Virus record (IMG/VR): IMGVR_UViG_3300012362_000010 | Span: 1 to 25,523 of that record | Strand: one strand, 5' to 3' | Source of the DNA: a virus | DNA: 25,523 nt | Shown here: piece after piece, positions 6,959 to 16,500 of the stretch | Position numbering within the stretch: the stretch's first letter is position 1 | Layout of the letters: the number at the start of each line of letters is the position of its first letter | Made by a program: the position numbers and the translations under genes | Notes under the pieces: generated by a model | What the model was told of the DNA's origin: nothing | The model's input: only the letters and a program-made list of their open reading frames with translations | Database searches by the model: none

Positions 6959-8242
6959 ATGAGCTTCTTTAATAACGTAGGGATTACTACCTTCCCTAAC
7001 CAACAACTTACAGTTACCCTAACTGACGGGCAAATGAACACCGTCAACTTAGTGGGAGCACAGACTGTCCGCTTTGATATCTCAGGGACTTGGACTGGAA
7101 CAGTCTTCTTTGAAGCCAGCTCTGATGGAATTGTGTATCAGACTGTTCAATTGCTACCCTTTGGCCCTTTGCTCGCTTCGCAAGCCCTAAGCCAATCCTC
7201 TATCTCTAGCACCACCCAAAATGGGTCCTGGTTCGGTAGCATAGCTGGAATGGACAGCTTTAGATTAAGGGCTTCCTTGGTTAGTGGGTCTGTGGTTACC
7301 TTTAATCAGATTAGCCAAGCTGTGTCTACGTTAGATGTGTTTGAGCACGCAGATGGTTTCGTTGATACACATAGCTCCACAACTACTCCTCTGGGGTCTA
7401 ATGGTGTGTTCACTGGACCTGCAACTGACATGCTGCCCTTCACGGCGGTTCGGTTAAGTATCTTTACTGACCAACCTTCAGTAGTAGCTACCGGATTGAG
7501 CATTCAGTGGAGCAGTGAGGGGACGAATTGGGACTTCCAACAGAACACCGGGATACCCGCTTCAGCAGCAGGGGGCGGTGTCCATATGGTCTTTGGACGT
7601 ATCTCTCGGTACTTCAGGGTAGTATACACAAATGGAGCTACTCCCCAGACTATTTTCCGTATGCAGGTTATCCACCAACGAGTAACTCCCCCTGTTGCTT
7701 CCTCTTTTATCAACCAGACTCTTACTGATGGAGATACTGCGGCTACAGTGAAGGCTGTTTTGTCAGGGAAAAATCCCTCACAGGTTTATACTCCGGTCTC
7801 TTTGAATAGTACAAATGCTCTATTAGTAGATGGATCAGCACAAACACAGCCTGTTTCTCTTGGTAATGTGGACAGTAAAACAGTAATTGGAAAGACGGGC
7901 ACACTAGTCACAACTGCTGTTACTGCGGATCAAGTAGTATTAACCTATACTGTAACGGGGGGAAAGACCTTCTATCTTCAAGAACTAGAAGCGGGGGGCT
8001 ACCAGACTAACTTACCAAACACGGATAGTCCAGTATTTCTTGGAACTCTTTCTTTAGAGAACCCCTCAGGAACTAAACTTATCACTGAGAATATAGTCTA
8101 TGGAATTCAGTTTGCTTCCATTGAGAAAGCCTTTGCAGAACCGATTCCTTTTGCTGCGGGTACCGTACTTCGTGTAGTAGTGACTCCTGCTGCTACTGTT
8201 TCATTCACATGGCGTGCGAACTTCCTGGGTTATGAAAAGTAA
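6959..8242 (+). CDS. Beta-rich virion/tail protein of unknown detail
   Basis: The best start is ATG 6959 (427 aa), 1 nt after the previous stop and 8 nt after GGTGGAT (6944-6950); an upstream in-frame ATG at 6929 lies inside the preceding gene and lacks a ribosome site. The protein alternates Val/Thr/Ser strands with Gly turns throughout. It contains several units of similar flavour (FDISGTWTGTVFFEASSDG; RLSIFTDQP...IQWSSEGTNWDF) that look like two copies of a jelly-roll or carbohydrate-binding-like module in residues about 25-240, followed by a third beta domain. This suggests a tail or baseplate component, perhaps one contacting host glycans. No enzyme motif was found. Confidence 0.6.
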   Translation: MSFFNNVGITTFPNQQLTVTLTDGQMNTVNLVGAQTVRFDISGTWTGTVFFEASSDGIVYQTVQLLPFGPLLASQALSQSSISSTTQNGSWFGSIAGMDSFRLRASLVSGSVVTFNQISQAVSTLDVFEHADGFVDTHSSTTTPLGSNGVFTGPATDMLPFTAVRLSIFTDQPSVVATGLSIQWSSEGTNWDFQQNTGIPASAAGGGVHMVFGRISRYFRVVYTNGATPQTIFRMQVIHQRVTPPVASSFINQTLTDGDTAATVKAVLSGKNPSQVYTPVSLNSTNALLVDGSAQTQPVSLGNVDSKTVIGKTGTLVTTAVTADQVVLTYTVTGGKTFYLQELEAGGYQTNLPNTDSPVFLGTLSLENPSGTKLITENIVYGIQFASIEKAFAEPIPFAAGTVLRVVVTPAATVSFTWRANFLGYEK

Positions 8243-8244
8243 TA

Positions 8245-10710
8245 ATGCCTGAATTAAACATCATTGGTGCGAAAGAGAAGAATAGATACTTCCCCTATCA
8301 GGGGGCTTTACGTGTGACTCGTAAGAGCTTCTGGACTGCGGGACAGGATAGCTATACTCTTCCGCCTGCGCAGAACCCTGATTTGTTTCAGTTGATGACT
8401 AATGTTGAGCCTATTAATCGGGGAGTTATACAGAGACGTAGAGGATACCAGCAGTACTCCAATCAAGTTCCCAGTATTCCTTATAGAGAAGGATTTAGCT
8501 TCAGAAGTGAAAGTCTTAATCTGAAGAACATGATATGGACTTCCACAGCTAATGTTTTAGCTCTCTCCGAGACAACGGGACTCAATTATTTGTCCCCTGT
8601 TTTTACTCCTTCTCTCTCTGCAAACTTTGCTCCAAGAATGGTCCTTAGTAGAAACTATGGATACTTCGCGGATGGCGTGCAAGCTGATTCCGTTAAGTGG
8701 GACGGCACAACTATCGCAGGGAATCTTACTAATTGGGGAATAGATATTAAAGGGAATCCAGCTTCTACTAATGGACCCAATGCTCCTGGTACGGCTGCGG
8801 ATGTTGCTAATGGAGGGAGTTCTCCGGTCTGGGCTAACCCTAACAACATCAAAGTTCAGGATGGAAACTTCGCTGCTGTTAATCTTACCGCAGGACAAAC
8901 TACAAGTGACTATCTACAAGGGACTAATTTTGGATTCGCAGTTACACCTGCTGCTTCTGTTATTACAGGAGTGAAAGTAGATATAAAAGGGAAACAAACA
9001 GATGTAACAGCAGGGGATCAAGTAGCTATTGCAGTAATGAAGGATGCTACCCATTGGAGTGCGTATAGATTAGTGCAGTTCTCTACTGTGAATGGCTTCC
9101 TGACCTTGGGTGGTTCCAATGATACGTGGGGTCTGTCTCTGACTGGTACAGATGTAAACTCAGTGCCTTTTGGAGTTGTGATTGTCGTCTCCAACATTTC
9201 AGGTCAAGCCTGCACCTATTCAATGGACTTCGTTACAATTACTGCTTATGTAAGTGGCAGTGCTATTGTTCTAGGTGCCCCAGCGGGGACAGGAATAACA
9301 CTACTCAGTGGAAGAATCTATACTATTGTCTTTCAAAATACAAAGACAGGGCACACTTCAGGTCTGTATCCATTTTCAGCCAGTACAGGACCTTTAACAA
9401 ATCAAGGTCAGCCTTTAAGTGGTCTGCCTGTATCTAGTGATCCCCAAGTAGACCAGAAGCTTCTATTAGCAACAGCAGATGGTGGGGATGAAACAACTCT
9501 GTATCTAGTGGCTCAGATTTTAAATGCTACAACTACGTACACAGATACAATGCCGGATTCTGTCCTGTTAACACAGCCTATCTATCAACAGACTAATCAA
9601 GATGGTAGCTTGCATGGAGTGGCTAATAACAATATACCGCCACTTTTCAACTTCCCAACTAAGCATAAAGGCCGGATATACGGCAGTATCCAGAGTACTC
9701 TTTACTTTAGTAAGAACCTTGATGACGTAACTACATCTACAGGTACCATTACTTCTAAATGGGAAGAAGCGTATCCTGCTACGAACCAAATGGATGTCAG
9801 TGAAACTGCTGAGACTATTCAAGGTATAATGAGTGACGGGGAAACTTTGTGGATCGCTACAGAGCGATGTATACGTCGGTTAATTGGCGACTCACCCAGT
9901 AACTTCCAGAAGCCTGAAATCCAGTTCAATGAAGCTGGAGTACTGAATATGGATAGTTGGAAGATTGTTTACTCTGAGGGTCAACCTATTGGAACCATGT
10001 GGATCACTCCTGATTTTAGAGTAATGGAATCGGACTTCAATACGTTTAAGGATGTGGGAACACCTATTCAGGATGTACTAAATACTATAAGTGTCGCTAA
10101 TGTTTCAAAGATACATGCCTCTTTTGTTCAAAAAGGCACCTCGGAATACTACATGCTCTATATCCCTAGTGCCAGTACCGAACCAAACACAGTTTGCGTG
10201 TATAACCTGCGATCTAAACGCTGGTGCGTATGGGTGCCTATTGATACCATTACAGCTAGCTTGTTTTTCATAGATGGAACAGGTGCCCCTCGATGGATGT
10301 TCGCAGCAAATGCGGGTTCAATCTATGAGTGGAAAGATACTATTGTTCCACAAGATCGTGTGACTAATACTCCAGTGTCCTATGATGTAACTCTTAAGAC
10401 TTCTTGGTTAGATTTTGGGGATGAAGGGCTTACTAAGGCTTTCAATAAAATCATAGCTACCACTTCTGATCCTTTGCTAACTGTAACTGTTCAAGGAGCT
10501 ATTACAGATACAGACCTAGACACAGGGGGAGTTTTAGTGCTCCCTGCTACACCTTTACAACAGGACATTTTTGGTGATCTATTTGTTCCTATGGTCGCCC
10601 AAGATGGTAGGTACAAGTGGTATCAATTAACCTTTACAAGTCCTGCTAGTTTAGTTACAGATGTACTAGATGGCTTTGACTTTGAAATCCTGCCCTCAAT
10701 GAGAATGTAA
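8245..10710 (+). CDS. Large tail protein, nozzle / tail tubular protein B-like
   Basis: An 821-residue protein, the largest tail component. Near the N-terminus, NVEPINRGVIQRRRGYQQY matches the pattern (N-x-x-P...G-x-x-x-R-R-x-G) seen at the start of nozzle-type tail proteins. Residues about 120-155 (NYGYFADGVQADSVKWDG) and 475-700 (GRIYGSIQSTLYFSKN, IQGIMSDGETLWIATERCI, VYNLRSKRWCVW, MFAANAGSIYEWKD) look like successive beta-propeller blades. A beta-sandwich insertion lies between (about 190-340). By position after the adaptor, and by size, it probably corresponds to T7 gp12 / P22 gp10, the tube end through which DNA leaves. The start has only a weak ribosome site and probably couples to the upstream gene, whose stop is 2 nt away. 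Confidence 0.65.
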   Translation: MPELNIIGAKEKNRYFPYQGALRVTRKSFWTAGQDSYTLPPAQNPDLFQLMTNVEPINRGVIQRRRGYQQYSNQVPSIPYREGFSFRSESLNLKNMIWTSTANVLALSETTGLNYLSPVFTPSLSANFAPRMVLSRNYGYFADGVQADSVKWDGTTIAGNLTNWGIDIKGNPASTNGPNAPGTAADVANGGSSPVWANPNNIKVQDGNFAAVNLTAGQTTSDYLQGTNFGFAVTPAASVITGVKVDIKGKQTDVTAGDQVAIAVMKDATHWSAYRLVQFSTVNGFLTLGGSNDTWGLSLTGTDVNSVPFGVVIVVSNISGQACTYSMDFVTITAYVSGSAIVLGAPAGTGITLLSGRIYTIVFQNTKTGHTSGLYPFSASTGPLTNQGQPLSGLPVSSDPQVDQKLLLATADGGDETTLYLVAQILNATTTYTDTMPDSVLLTQPIYQQTNQDGSLHGVANNNIPPLFNFPTKHKGRIYGSIQSTLYFSKNLDDVTTSTGTITSKWEEAYPATNQMDVSETAETIQGIMSDGETLWIATERCIRRLIGDSPSNFQKPEIQFNEAGVLNMDSWKIVYSEGQPIGTMWITPDFRVMESDFNTFKDVGTPIQDVLNTISVANVSKIHASFVQKGTSEYYMLYIPSASTEPNTVCVYNLRSKRWCVWVPIDTITASLFFIDGTGAPRWMFAANAGSIYEWKDTIVPQDRVTNTPVSYDVTLKTSWLDFGDEGLTKAFNKIIATTSDPLLTVTVQGAITDTDLDTGGVLVLPATPLQQDIFGDLFVPMVAQDGRYKWYQLTFTSPASLVTDVLDGFDFEILPSMRM

Positions 10711-10711
10711 T

Positions 10712-11089
10712 ATGCCAAGTAGACCAGCAAGACTAACTGATCTTCAACATCCCGACGCAGTACATGTTATCAACCAGCTCTTTGCAGAGTACGCTAAGAG
10801 AATTGATGACGTGCAGAAGCAGGCTACTACTAAGCGGTTATCTAGTAGTTCTACGCTAGTCTTTGGCACAGTAAATGCTGCTACTTGTAAGGAAGCTCTC
10901 GTTAATCTTCTAGGGGCTTCTACCAATCAAATCGCTCATGCTAATCCTGTACTACCCTTGGATGCTACAGGGAATTTAACGTGGGCTGCTTACGTCTCAG
11001 CAGCAGGGCAAGTTAAAATTAGAGTTTGCAATCCCACTGCTGGAAACATAGTAGTGAATTCTGTGAAATGGAACATACTGGTATCCTAA
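10712..11089 (+). CDS. Small beta-domain tail-associated protein (125 aa)
   Basis: Starts 1 nt after the nozzle-like gene. The first ~45 residues are helical (an INQLFAEYAKRIDDVQKQ segment), like a short trimerisation or attachment helix. The remainder is a compact beta domain with the pattern FGTVNAATCKEALVNLLGA...WAAYVSAAGQVKIRVCNPTAGN ending in a Val-rich strand. That pattern, with paired Cys residues and V-R-x-C-N-P-T, recurs in small phage tail or fibre tip domains. It is likely a virion accessory, perhaps a tip or chaperone of the neighbouring tail proteins. The assignment is by pattern and position. Confidence 0.55.
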   Translation: MPSRPARLTDLQHPDAVHVINQLFAEYAKRIDDVQKQATTKRLSSSSTLVFGTVNAATCKEALVNLLGASTNQIAHANPVLPLDATGNLTWAAYVSAAGQVKIRVCNPTAGNIVVNSVKWNILVS

Positions 11090-11090
11090 T

Positions 11091-11336
11091 ATGGAAATTA
11101 CGGAACAAACACTAATAGAACTTGTAAAAGGACAGGCCACTGTAGCTCAGGCTGTTGTTGACTTAAAGGGAAGCTTTGAGAAGGTTATTCCTTACCTAGT
11201 TGAAAGAGATGAGGTCTTAGCAAAGGATATCAGGGGAGTAGAGAGAAAGATTTGGTACTTCGGGGGGGCTGGAAGTGCTGTAGGATTCTTTTTAGGAGAA
11301 GTAGCTAAGAGGTTTATTAACTTTGGAGGGAAGTAA
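11091..11336 (+). CDS. Small coiled-coil protein with one C-terminal membrane segment (81 aa)
   Basis: Residues 1-52 form an acidic amphipathic helix likely to be a coiled coil. Residues about 54-70 (WYFGGAGSAVGFFLGEV) are a Gly-rich hydrophobic segment, and the C-terminus is basic (KRFINFGGK). The layout resembles XhlA-type holin accessories and small phage membrane proteins found among tail genes. It may be a second holin-like protein or a membrane-interacting virion component. The stop TAA shares its last base with the next ATG. No strong family match can be claimed. Confidence 0.55.
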   Translation: MEITEQTLIELVKGQATVAQAVVDLKGSFEKVIPYLVERDEVLAKDIRGVERKIWYFGGAGSAVGFFLGEVAKRFINFGGK

Positions 11337-11689
11337 TGATTAACAGGATTAGAATTGCAACGCCAGAAGAAGTGGCAGAAGTAATACAGAGTGGGGACTC
11401 TAGGGAAGGTACTGTACTTGCTTTAGATACTCCTGAAGGCGCAATGAAGGCAGTTATTAGAACGGCAATTGAAATTGATCCGGTTATCTATCCTCAACCA
11501 GATAAGCTATCCATGCGTATGCGAGCAGTATTTTGGCGGGACCTGGAGACGGTTCTAGCTGCACAGGGAGCAAAGAACTACTACTTCAATGTACATGTTT
11601 CAAACCAAGCCATGAATGATACTGTTAAAACTTGGGGAGCTTTTAGACTTTCTAGTGAGCCAGAATATAGGTATATAAAGGCGCTTTAA
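11336..11689 (+). CDS. Hypothetical protein, possibly GNAT-like fold (117 aa)
   Basis: The ATG overlaps the previous stop by 1 nt and follows GGAGGGAAGTA. The protein begins IRIATPEEVAEVIQSG, continues with beta strands (GTVLALDTP; MKAVIRTAIEIDPVIYP) and a helix (FWRDLETVLAAQG), then NYYFNVHVSNQAMNDTVKTWGA and SEPEYRYIKAL. The order of elements, with an alpha/beta layout ending in a variable-loop GAF...RY strand, resembles small GNAT-like proteins seen between tail and ejection protein genes in short-tailed phages. The acetyl-CoA-binding Q/R-x-x-G-x-G/A loop is not evident, so it may be non-catalytic. A weak call. Confidence 0.5.
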   Translation: MINRIRIATPEEVAEVIQSGDSREGTVLALDTPEGAMKAVIRTAIEIDPVIYPQPDKLSMRMRAVFWRDLETVLAAQGAKNYYFNVHVSNQAMNDTVKTWGAFRLSSEPEYRYIKAL

Positions 11690-11692
11690 ACT

Positions 11693-12316
11693 ATGAGTAC
11701 TACTAATACACAGACATCCACTAATCAGTACAATCAAGCAGGGATGAGCGCGTATAATCAAATGACGCCTGCTTTCTCCCAGATGGCAATGGGGTACATG
11801 AACAATCCCTTTCAGAATCCCTTCTTTCAACAGCAACAGCAAATGGGGAATCAGCAAGCTAACCTGATGGGCGGGTCTGCTATGTCCAATATTGCACGTA
11901 ACTGGACTGCATCTGGAATGGGCCAAAGCAATAACCCCGCTATGCTTGAAATGATGCAGAATCAATCACGGGCTAATAGTGGAATGAGAGCTAATCTTGG
12001 CTTCCTTAATCCAATGCAAAATGCTTTCACAGCTCAACAGAACTTTGGGCAGATGGCTTCTCAGTTTAGACCGTTGCAAACTGGGCAGACACAAACACAG
12101 AAGCAGAGTGGGCTAGGTTCATGGCTTCCCCAGCTTATAGGGGCTGGAATTGGGATAGCAGGTATGGGTATGACAGGGGGGATGAGTGGATTAGCTGGAG
12201 CAGCAAAAGGTGGGGGAGGTGGTGGCTCACCATTCTTCCCGTCAAGTGGATGGTCAGGTGGTGGAGCTAGCTCTGGTGATTCAGGCGGATATAACGCAGG
12301 CGGCGGTGGATTCTAA
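11693..12316 (+). CDS. Met/Gln/Gly-rich putative internal virion (ejection) protein, small
   Basis: A 207-residue low-complexity protein. Residues 1-140 are dominated by Gln, Asn, Met and Ser (e.g. FFQQQQQMGNQQ). Residues about 142-175 form a Gly/Ile/Met-rich hydrophobic stretch (LPQLIGAGIGIAGMGM), and the last 35 residues are nearly all Gly, Ser and aromatic. Placement just before two larger proteins of related style, and after the tail genes, is where short-tailed phages encode internal core proteins that are ejected into the cell and line a channel through the envelope. The hydrophobic Gly-zipper-like segment fits membrane insertion. The role is inferred from position and composition. Confidence 0.55.
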   Translation: MSTTNTQTSTNQYNQAGMSAYNQMTPAFSQMAMGYMNNPFQNPFFQQQQQMGNQQANLMGGSAMSNIARNWTASGMGQSNNPAMLEMMQNQSRANSGMRANLGFLNPMQNAFTAQQNFGQMASQFRPLQTGQTQTQKQSGLGSWLPQLIGAGIGIAGMGMTGGMSGLAGAAKGGGGGGSPFFPSSGWSGGGASSGDSGGYNAGGGGF

Positions 12317-12317
12317 A

Positions 12318-13493
12318 ATGCCTCCATTCGATCAAAATACAAATCAACCCAGTAACTTTGGCAGCGGTGACTTCAGCGGTCAGCTAAATGATATGCTGGC
12401 TCCTTATCAACAGATGGCTCAAAAGATGCAGAGCCCTTACGCTACTATGAGTCCTAATAGCTGGCTAGCTAGGAACCATCCTCAAGCGGCGGGTATGCTA
12501 GATAACGCCTTCTTAACAATGGGCTCAATTCCAAGTCCACAAGGACCTGAGGGTGTAGGTGGGGGTATATCTAGAATGATGCAAGGTCTAATGGGGGCTC
12601 AGCAATATCGCCGCCAACAGATGATGCAGAACATGATGATGCCCTATCAGATGATGATGCCTCAGTTACAGGCTCAGGATATGATGGGTCAAATTGAAGA
12701 AAGAAAGTTTAGAGCGCCTCTAGAAATGGCCCAAGCAGAGAGGGCAAATGCACAGAGTAGTATGTACTTAGACTTGGAACGTCATCGTCAAGAAACAGAA
12801 CGACAAGGGCAGGAACGAATAGAAGGCACAATTAATCCGGCAATGCTAATGCATAGGCGTGCTTTAATACAAGCAGGTTTGCCCCCAGATGCCGATATTA
12901 ACAAGGCTACTCCTGAGCAGACAGAGAGATATGGACAAGCTCTAGATACTATTCAAAAAAAGAATCAACCTGCGGGTTCCTTTGAAGAGCATATAGGTAA
13001 TTTATTGGGTTTCCCCCAGGGGTCTCCCGAAAGAGCGGAAGGGGAACGCCTTAAGACATTTCATCTCCAAAACATAGGAGCAGGTGCGGGTGCTAGAACT
13101 CAGGCAGAACAAAATATCACACAGCCTCCTAAAGACATTAAGGATTTTATATCCCAAGAGGATAAGACTGTCTATAGAGACATACCTGCCCTTGATAGCT
13201 TTGATAAATTTAAGGAAGCTTCCGGCATCGCTGGTAAGATGTCGGATATTGATCCTATAGCAAAGAACCAACTTCAATCCGATTATAACAAACGTAAAGC
13301 AGAGTTTAATGCTGCAATGACCAAGAGGGATACTGAGAGGGCTCAGTGGAAGCGTAGTTCTGCCCCTAGTCAGGGAATAGGTTTCTTTGAATGGCTTGCC
13401 AATCCTAAGCCATATGATAACGCAGCTCCTTCTCAGCTTCCTCCTGAAGCTGCTAATGCTCCACGAGAAGTAGATAAAAACTGGCACTACTAG
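12318..13493 (+). CDS. Met/Gln-rich putative internal virion (ejection) protein, middle
   Basis: ATG 12318 is the likely start (391 aa): GGTGGA at 12305-12310 sits 7 nt upstream and the previous stop is 1 nt away, while the in-frame GTG at 12210 would overlap the previous gene by 107 nt. Residues 1-120 are Gln/Met/Asn/Pro-rich, with a striking run of Met and Gln around residues 95-120 (RRQQMMQNMMMPYQMMM). A long charged helix follows (about 125-180, Arg/Glu/Gln-rich), then a soluble helical C-terminal half. It pairs with the neighbouring low-complexity protein and with the 2,035-residue protein as a probable ejection complex. No enzymatic motif was seen. Confidence 0.55.
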   Translation: MPPFDQNTNQPSNFGSGDFSGQLNDMLAPYQQMAQKMQSPYATMSPNSWLARNHPQAAGMLDNAFLTMGSIPSPQGPEGVGGGISRMMQGLMGAQQYRRQQMMQNMMMPYQMMMPQLQAQDMMGQIEERKFRAPLEMAQAERANAQSSMYLDLERHRQETERQGQERIEGTINPAMLMHRRALIQAGLPPDADINKATPEQTERYGQALDTIQKKNQPAGSFEEHIGNLLGFPQGSPERAEGERLKTFHLQNIGAGAGARTQAEQNITQPPKDIKDFISQEDKTVYRDIPALDSFDKFKEASGIAGKMSDIDPIAKNQLQSDYNKRKAEFNAAMTKRDTERAQWKRSSAPSQGIGFFEWLANPKPYDNAAPSQLPPEAANAPREVDKNWHY

Positions 13494-13501
13494 ACTTAAC
13501 T

Positions 13502-16500
13502 ATGCCTCAAGACCCTCAACCTCAAGGTACACAGCTTCCTTCTGTTCCAGGTGAGGATAAGCTCCTAGACATCATACGTAACTCTCCCCTACGGGATAGT
13601 GAACGTAGACAACTCTGGGAGACTTATCATACACCAGGAGATGAGAAGGCATTCACAGGAGCCTTAAACAAGCTCGACATGAATGATGAGACTAAGAGAG
13701 CTATGTACGAGATGCGCTGGTTACCTTCTAAGCCGTCTCCTACTACTCAGGCTGCTTCTAGTTTAGATACTCGCCCTCGGGCGAAGGGAGATGTGCGTCC
13801 ATCTACTACCACTATCTATAACCAACAAGCTGCCCAGAAAATGATAGACCCTTATCTGGCTGTAGGACAGCAAACTCTAGATGCCTTTAAGGATGCTCCT
13901 TCTGCGTTTAAACCTAGCTTCTCTCCTCAAGAATTAGAGCAAGGCAAAGACTTAATCACCAGTCTTCTGCCTGTAGATCGTAACGCTCCTCCCTCTATCT
14001 TAACAGGTACAGTAGCAGCTCATGCAGGAGCTACACTTCGTCGAGCAGGTCAGTTAGGAAGTGATGTCCTCGGGGCAGTTAGTTCCCCGTTTAACCTAGC
14101 TACCGCTGGTATCCAACAACACATTAGTACCATCATTGAACCTTGGCAGAACCTTGCTCGTCAAATGTTCAGTAAAGAATCTAGTCCTGATCCTAAAACA
14201 GGTCGCTATAGTACAGGTAATGAGGACATTGATAAAGCCCTAGATACCGCTGTAGGCGCTATTCCCTTTATCTTAACCGATGCTGCTATGACTAGGCGGC
14301 CTACCCCACTTGAACAAAGCATAGATCAAATGAGGGGACAGGCTAAGGTTACCCCTAGAAGTGAAAGACCTGCTTCTGATGTTAATGCTGTGAGTGCTCG
14401 AACCCAACAGATTAAAGCCGGACTAAATAAAACCACCCCTATTGGTCCTATCTCTGAAACTGGTGGGCAGCAATTACACCTTGACTTCGCAACTAAGGCT
14501 CCTACAGAGGCACAGGCTCCCGTTAGAACAGATGGAGCGTCTAAGTCTGGAAATGCCCCTGTTGTAGATAAGCAGGCTCAAGTAGGTATGCCTTCGGAGC
14601 CTTCTGCTCTCATAGCCCCTAAGCCCGGTCTCCCAACTCATGATGCTCTTGTAGACGCCATGATTGCTAAGGGCGTTGACAACCGCTTTGCTGAGGTGCG
14701 TGCAGATCAGTTACTTGATGCGGCTTCTGGTAAGTCTGGTTTTCAACCAGTTGAACGCCGTAATGCCCCTACTCTTATAGATCACTATATGGGAGAGGAA
14801 CGTAGAGGTGTGGCTCCTAAGGCTGAGGAAGCTAAGTCTGTACAAGCTCGTATTGAGACTCCTAAAGTTGAAGCTCCTAAACCCGAGCCTTCTCCAGTAA
14901 CCTTTGGTAGGTTTATGGGTGAGCTTCATCGTAGGTTTGACTCCGTTGCAGACTTAGGGCGTCAAGCTGATCTAGCGGAGAACGATCAACAGGCTAATGA
15001 TCTTCAATCTAAGAGTAAAGAAATAGAACGTCAGACTCGTGATGCTTCTAGACAGTACATGAACACACTGCCTAGTGAAAGTGTGGAACAGCATCAAGAT
15101 GCTTTCCTTAAGGGGGCAGAGCGCCTAGAGGCTCAGTCAAAAGGTGTTAAAGATAAGACAGAGAATACTATTAAGAACCGTGGAATTAAAGGTGAACTTG
15201 TAGAACTGCGTTCTGGGGGCGGACCTGTTCAATCAGGAATTGATCCTAGAACAGGGGAGAAAATAGCCGTCAAACCAGAGGCTACTGTTCGTAGAGCATT
15301 TCGTTCTCTTGCAGATGAAGCTCAAGGTCGTGTTCCTACTTCTCCTTTTGACGATATTGAGATAATAGGATTGCCTGAAGGTCCATCAAGAGAGGAAGGA
15401 AAAGCTTGGCTAGCCTCGCGTTTAGCTGATCGTAAGAGCATTGCGAGAAAGTTCACCGATTTAATCCAAGTAGCTCAAGAGACAGGTGCTTCTATCCACG
15501 ATCTTGGAATTGAAGACCTGGAAAAAGAACTAAGAGCTATTGATATAGACTTGGGTAAATACACCAAGCCCGCGAGTACAGGACGCAGGCCCAACGTAAC
15601 TCCTGAAGTAGATGAGAACGGAGCTATTAAACCTAATAGTCTTCTAGACTCTTGGACAAAGAAAGAAGCCGATCTTGTCTTTGGTAGGAACCTACGCTCC
15701 ATTCCTACAGATGAAGAGTTCTTTCAACATGCTGAGACGCTTAAGGAAAAGGGCCGTTTGTTTAGGGGTGTAGCTGAAGAAGCTCAAAGGATACTAGATC
15801 AACGTAGGACCCAGCCGGGTGGACGACAAGGTGAACGCGGGGCTATTGGTGAACCCTTACGTGGCAAAGTCACGCCTGTTTCTCTAGAAACTCCCTCAGT
15901 GGATGACTTCATAACTAGAGTTAAGAGGCTGGGTAAGTTAGTAAGAAACCCAGATGGAGACTTAATTAACACTCATAGAGGAGAGGCTAATATAACTGTT
16001 TCTAGAGTCACCCCGGAAACTACGGAAGGTGCGGTGGGTTTCCTTTTAGTGGATTCTAAGGGTGCTACACACTTTATAGATAATCATATCAGGGGTGCTT
16101 GGGATGTAGCTATGCACGAGGAAGTTGCTGAAGCTGCGTTTCCTCATTTGAAGTCTATGACAATAGACAAGGCACTTCAGGCTATTCTGTCTAATCCTGA
16201 TGTTGTACGAAAGGCTGGATTAGGACATTATGAGTTTAATGCGTTAAATAATTCTAGGGTTGTAAAAGCAGTTGAGTTAGACTTAATTAAGGATCGGCAG
16301 ACTAATAGAGAAGTTCGTATTCAAAGTAAAGATAACTCCCTTGGAAAGAGTTCAACTCTTACAATTGAACCGGGCTGGGAAGACCTTGGAAAAGCCATTG
16401 AGAAGGCTAAGGCTCGTCAAGGTTGGAACCAACGGGGAGTTTCTGGCACTACCAGCTTAGTAAGTGGAACAGCAGGGGCCTTAGTTGGAATGAAAGTAGG

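Noticed and set aside
12210-12317. Upstream GTG start for the Met/Gln-rich protein
   Set aside because: It would overlap the previous gene by 107 nt; ATG 12318 has a GGTGGA site at proper spacing.
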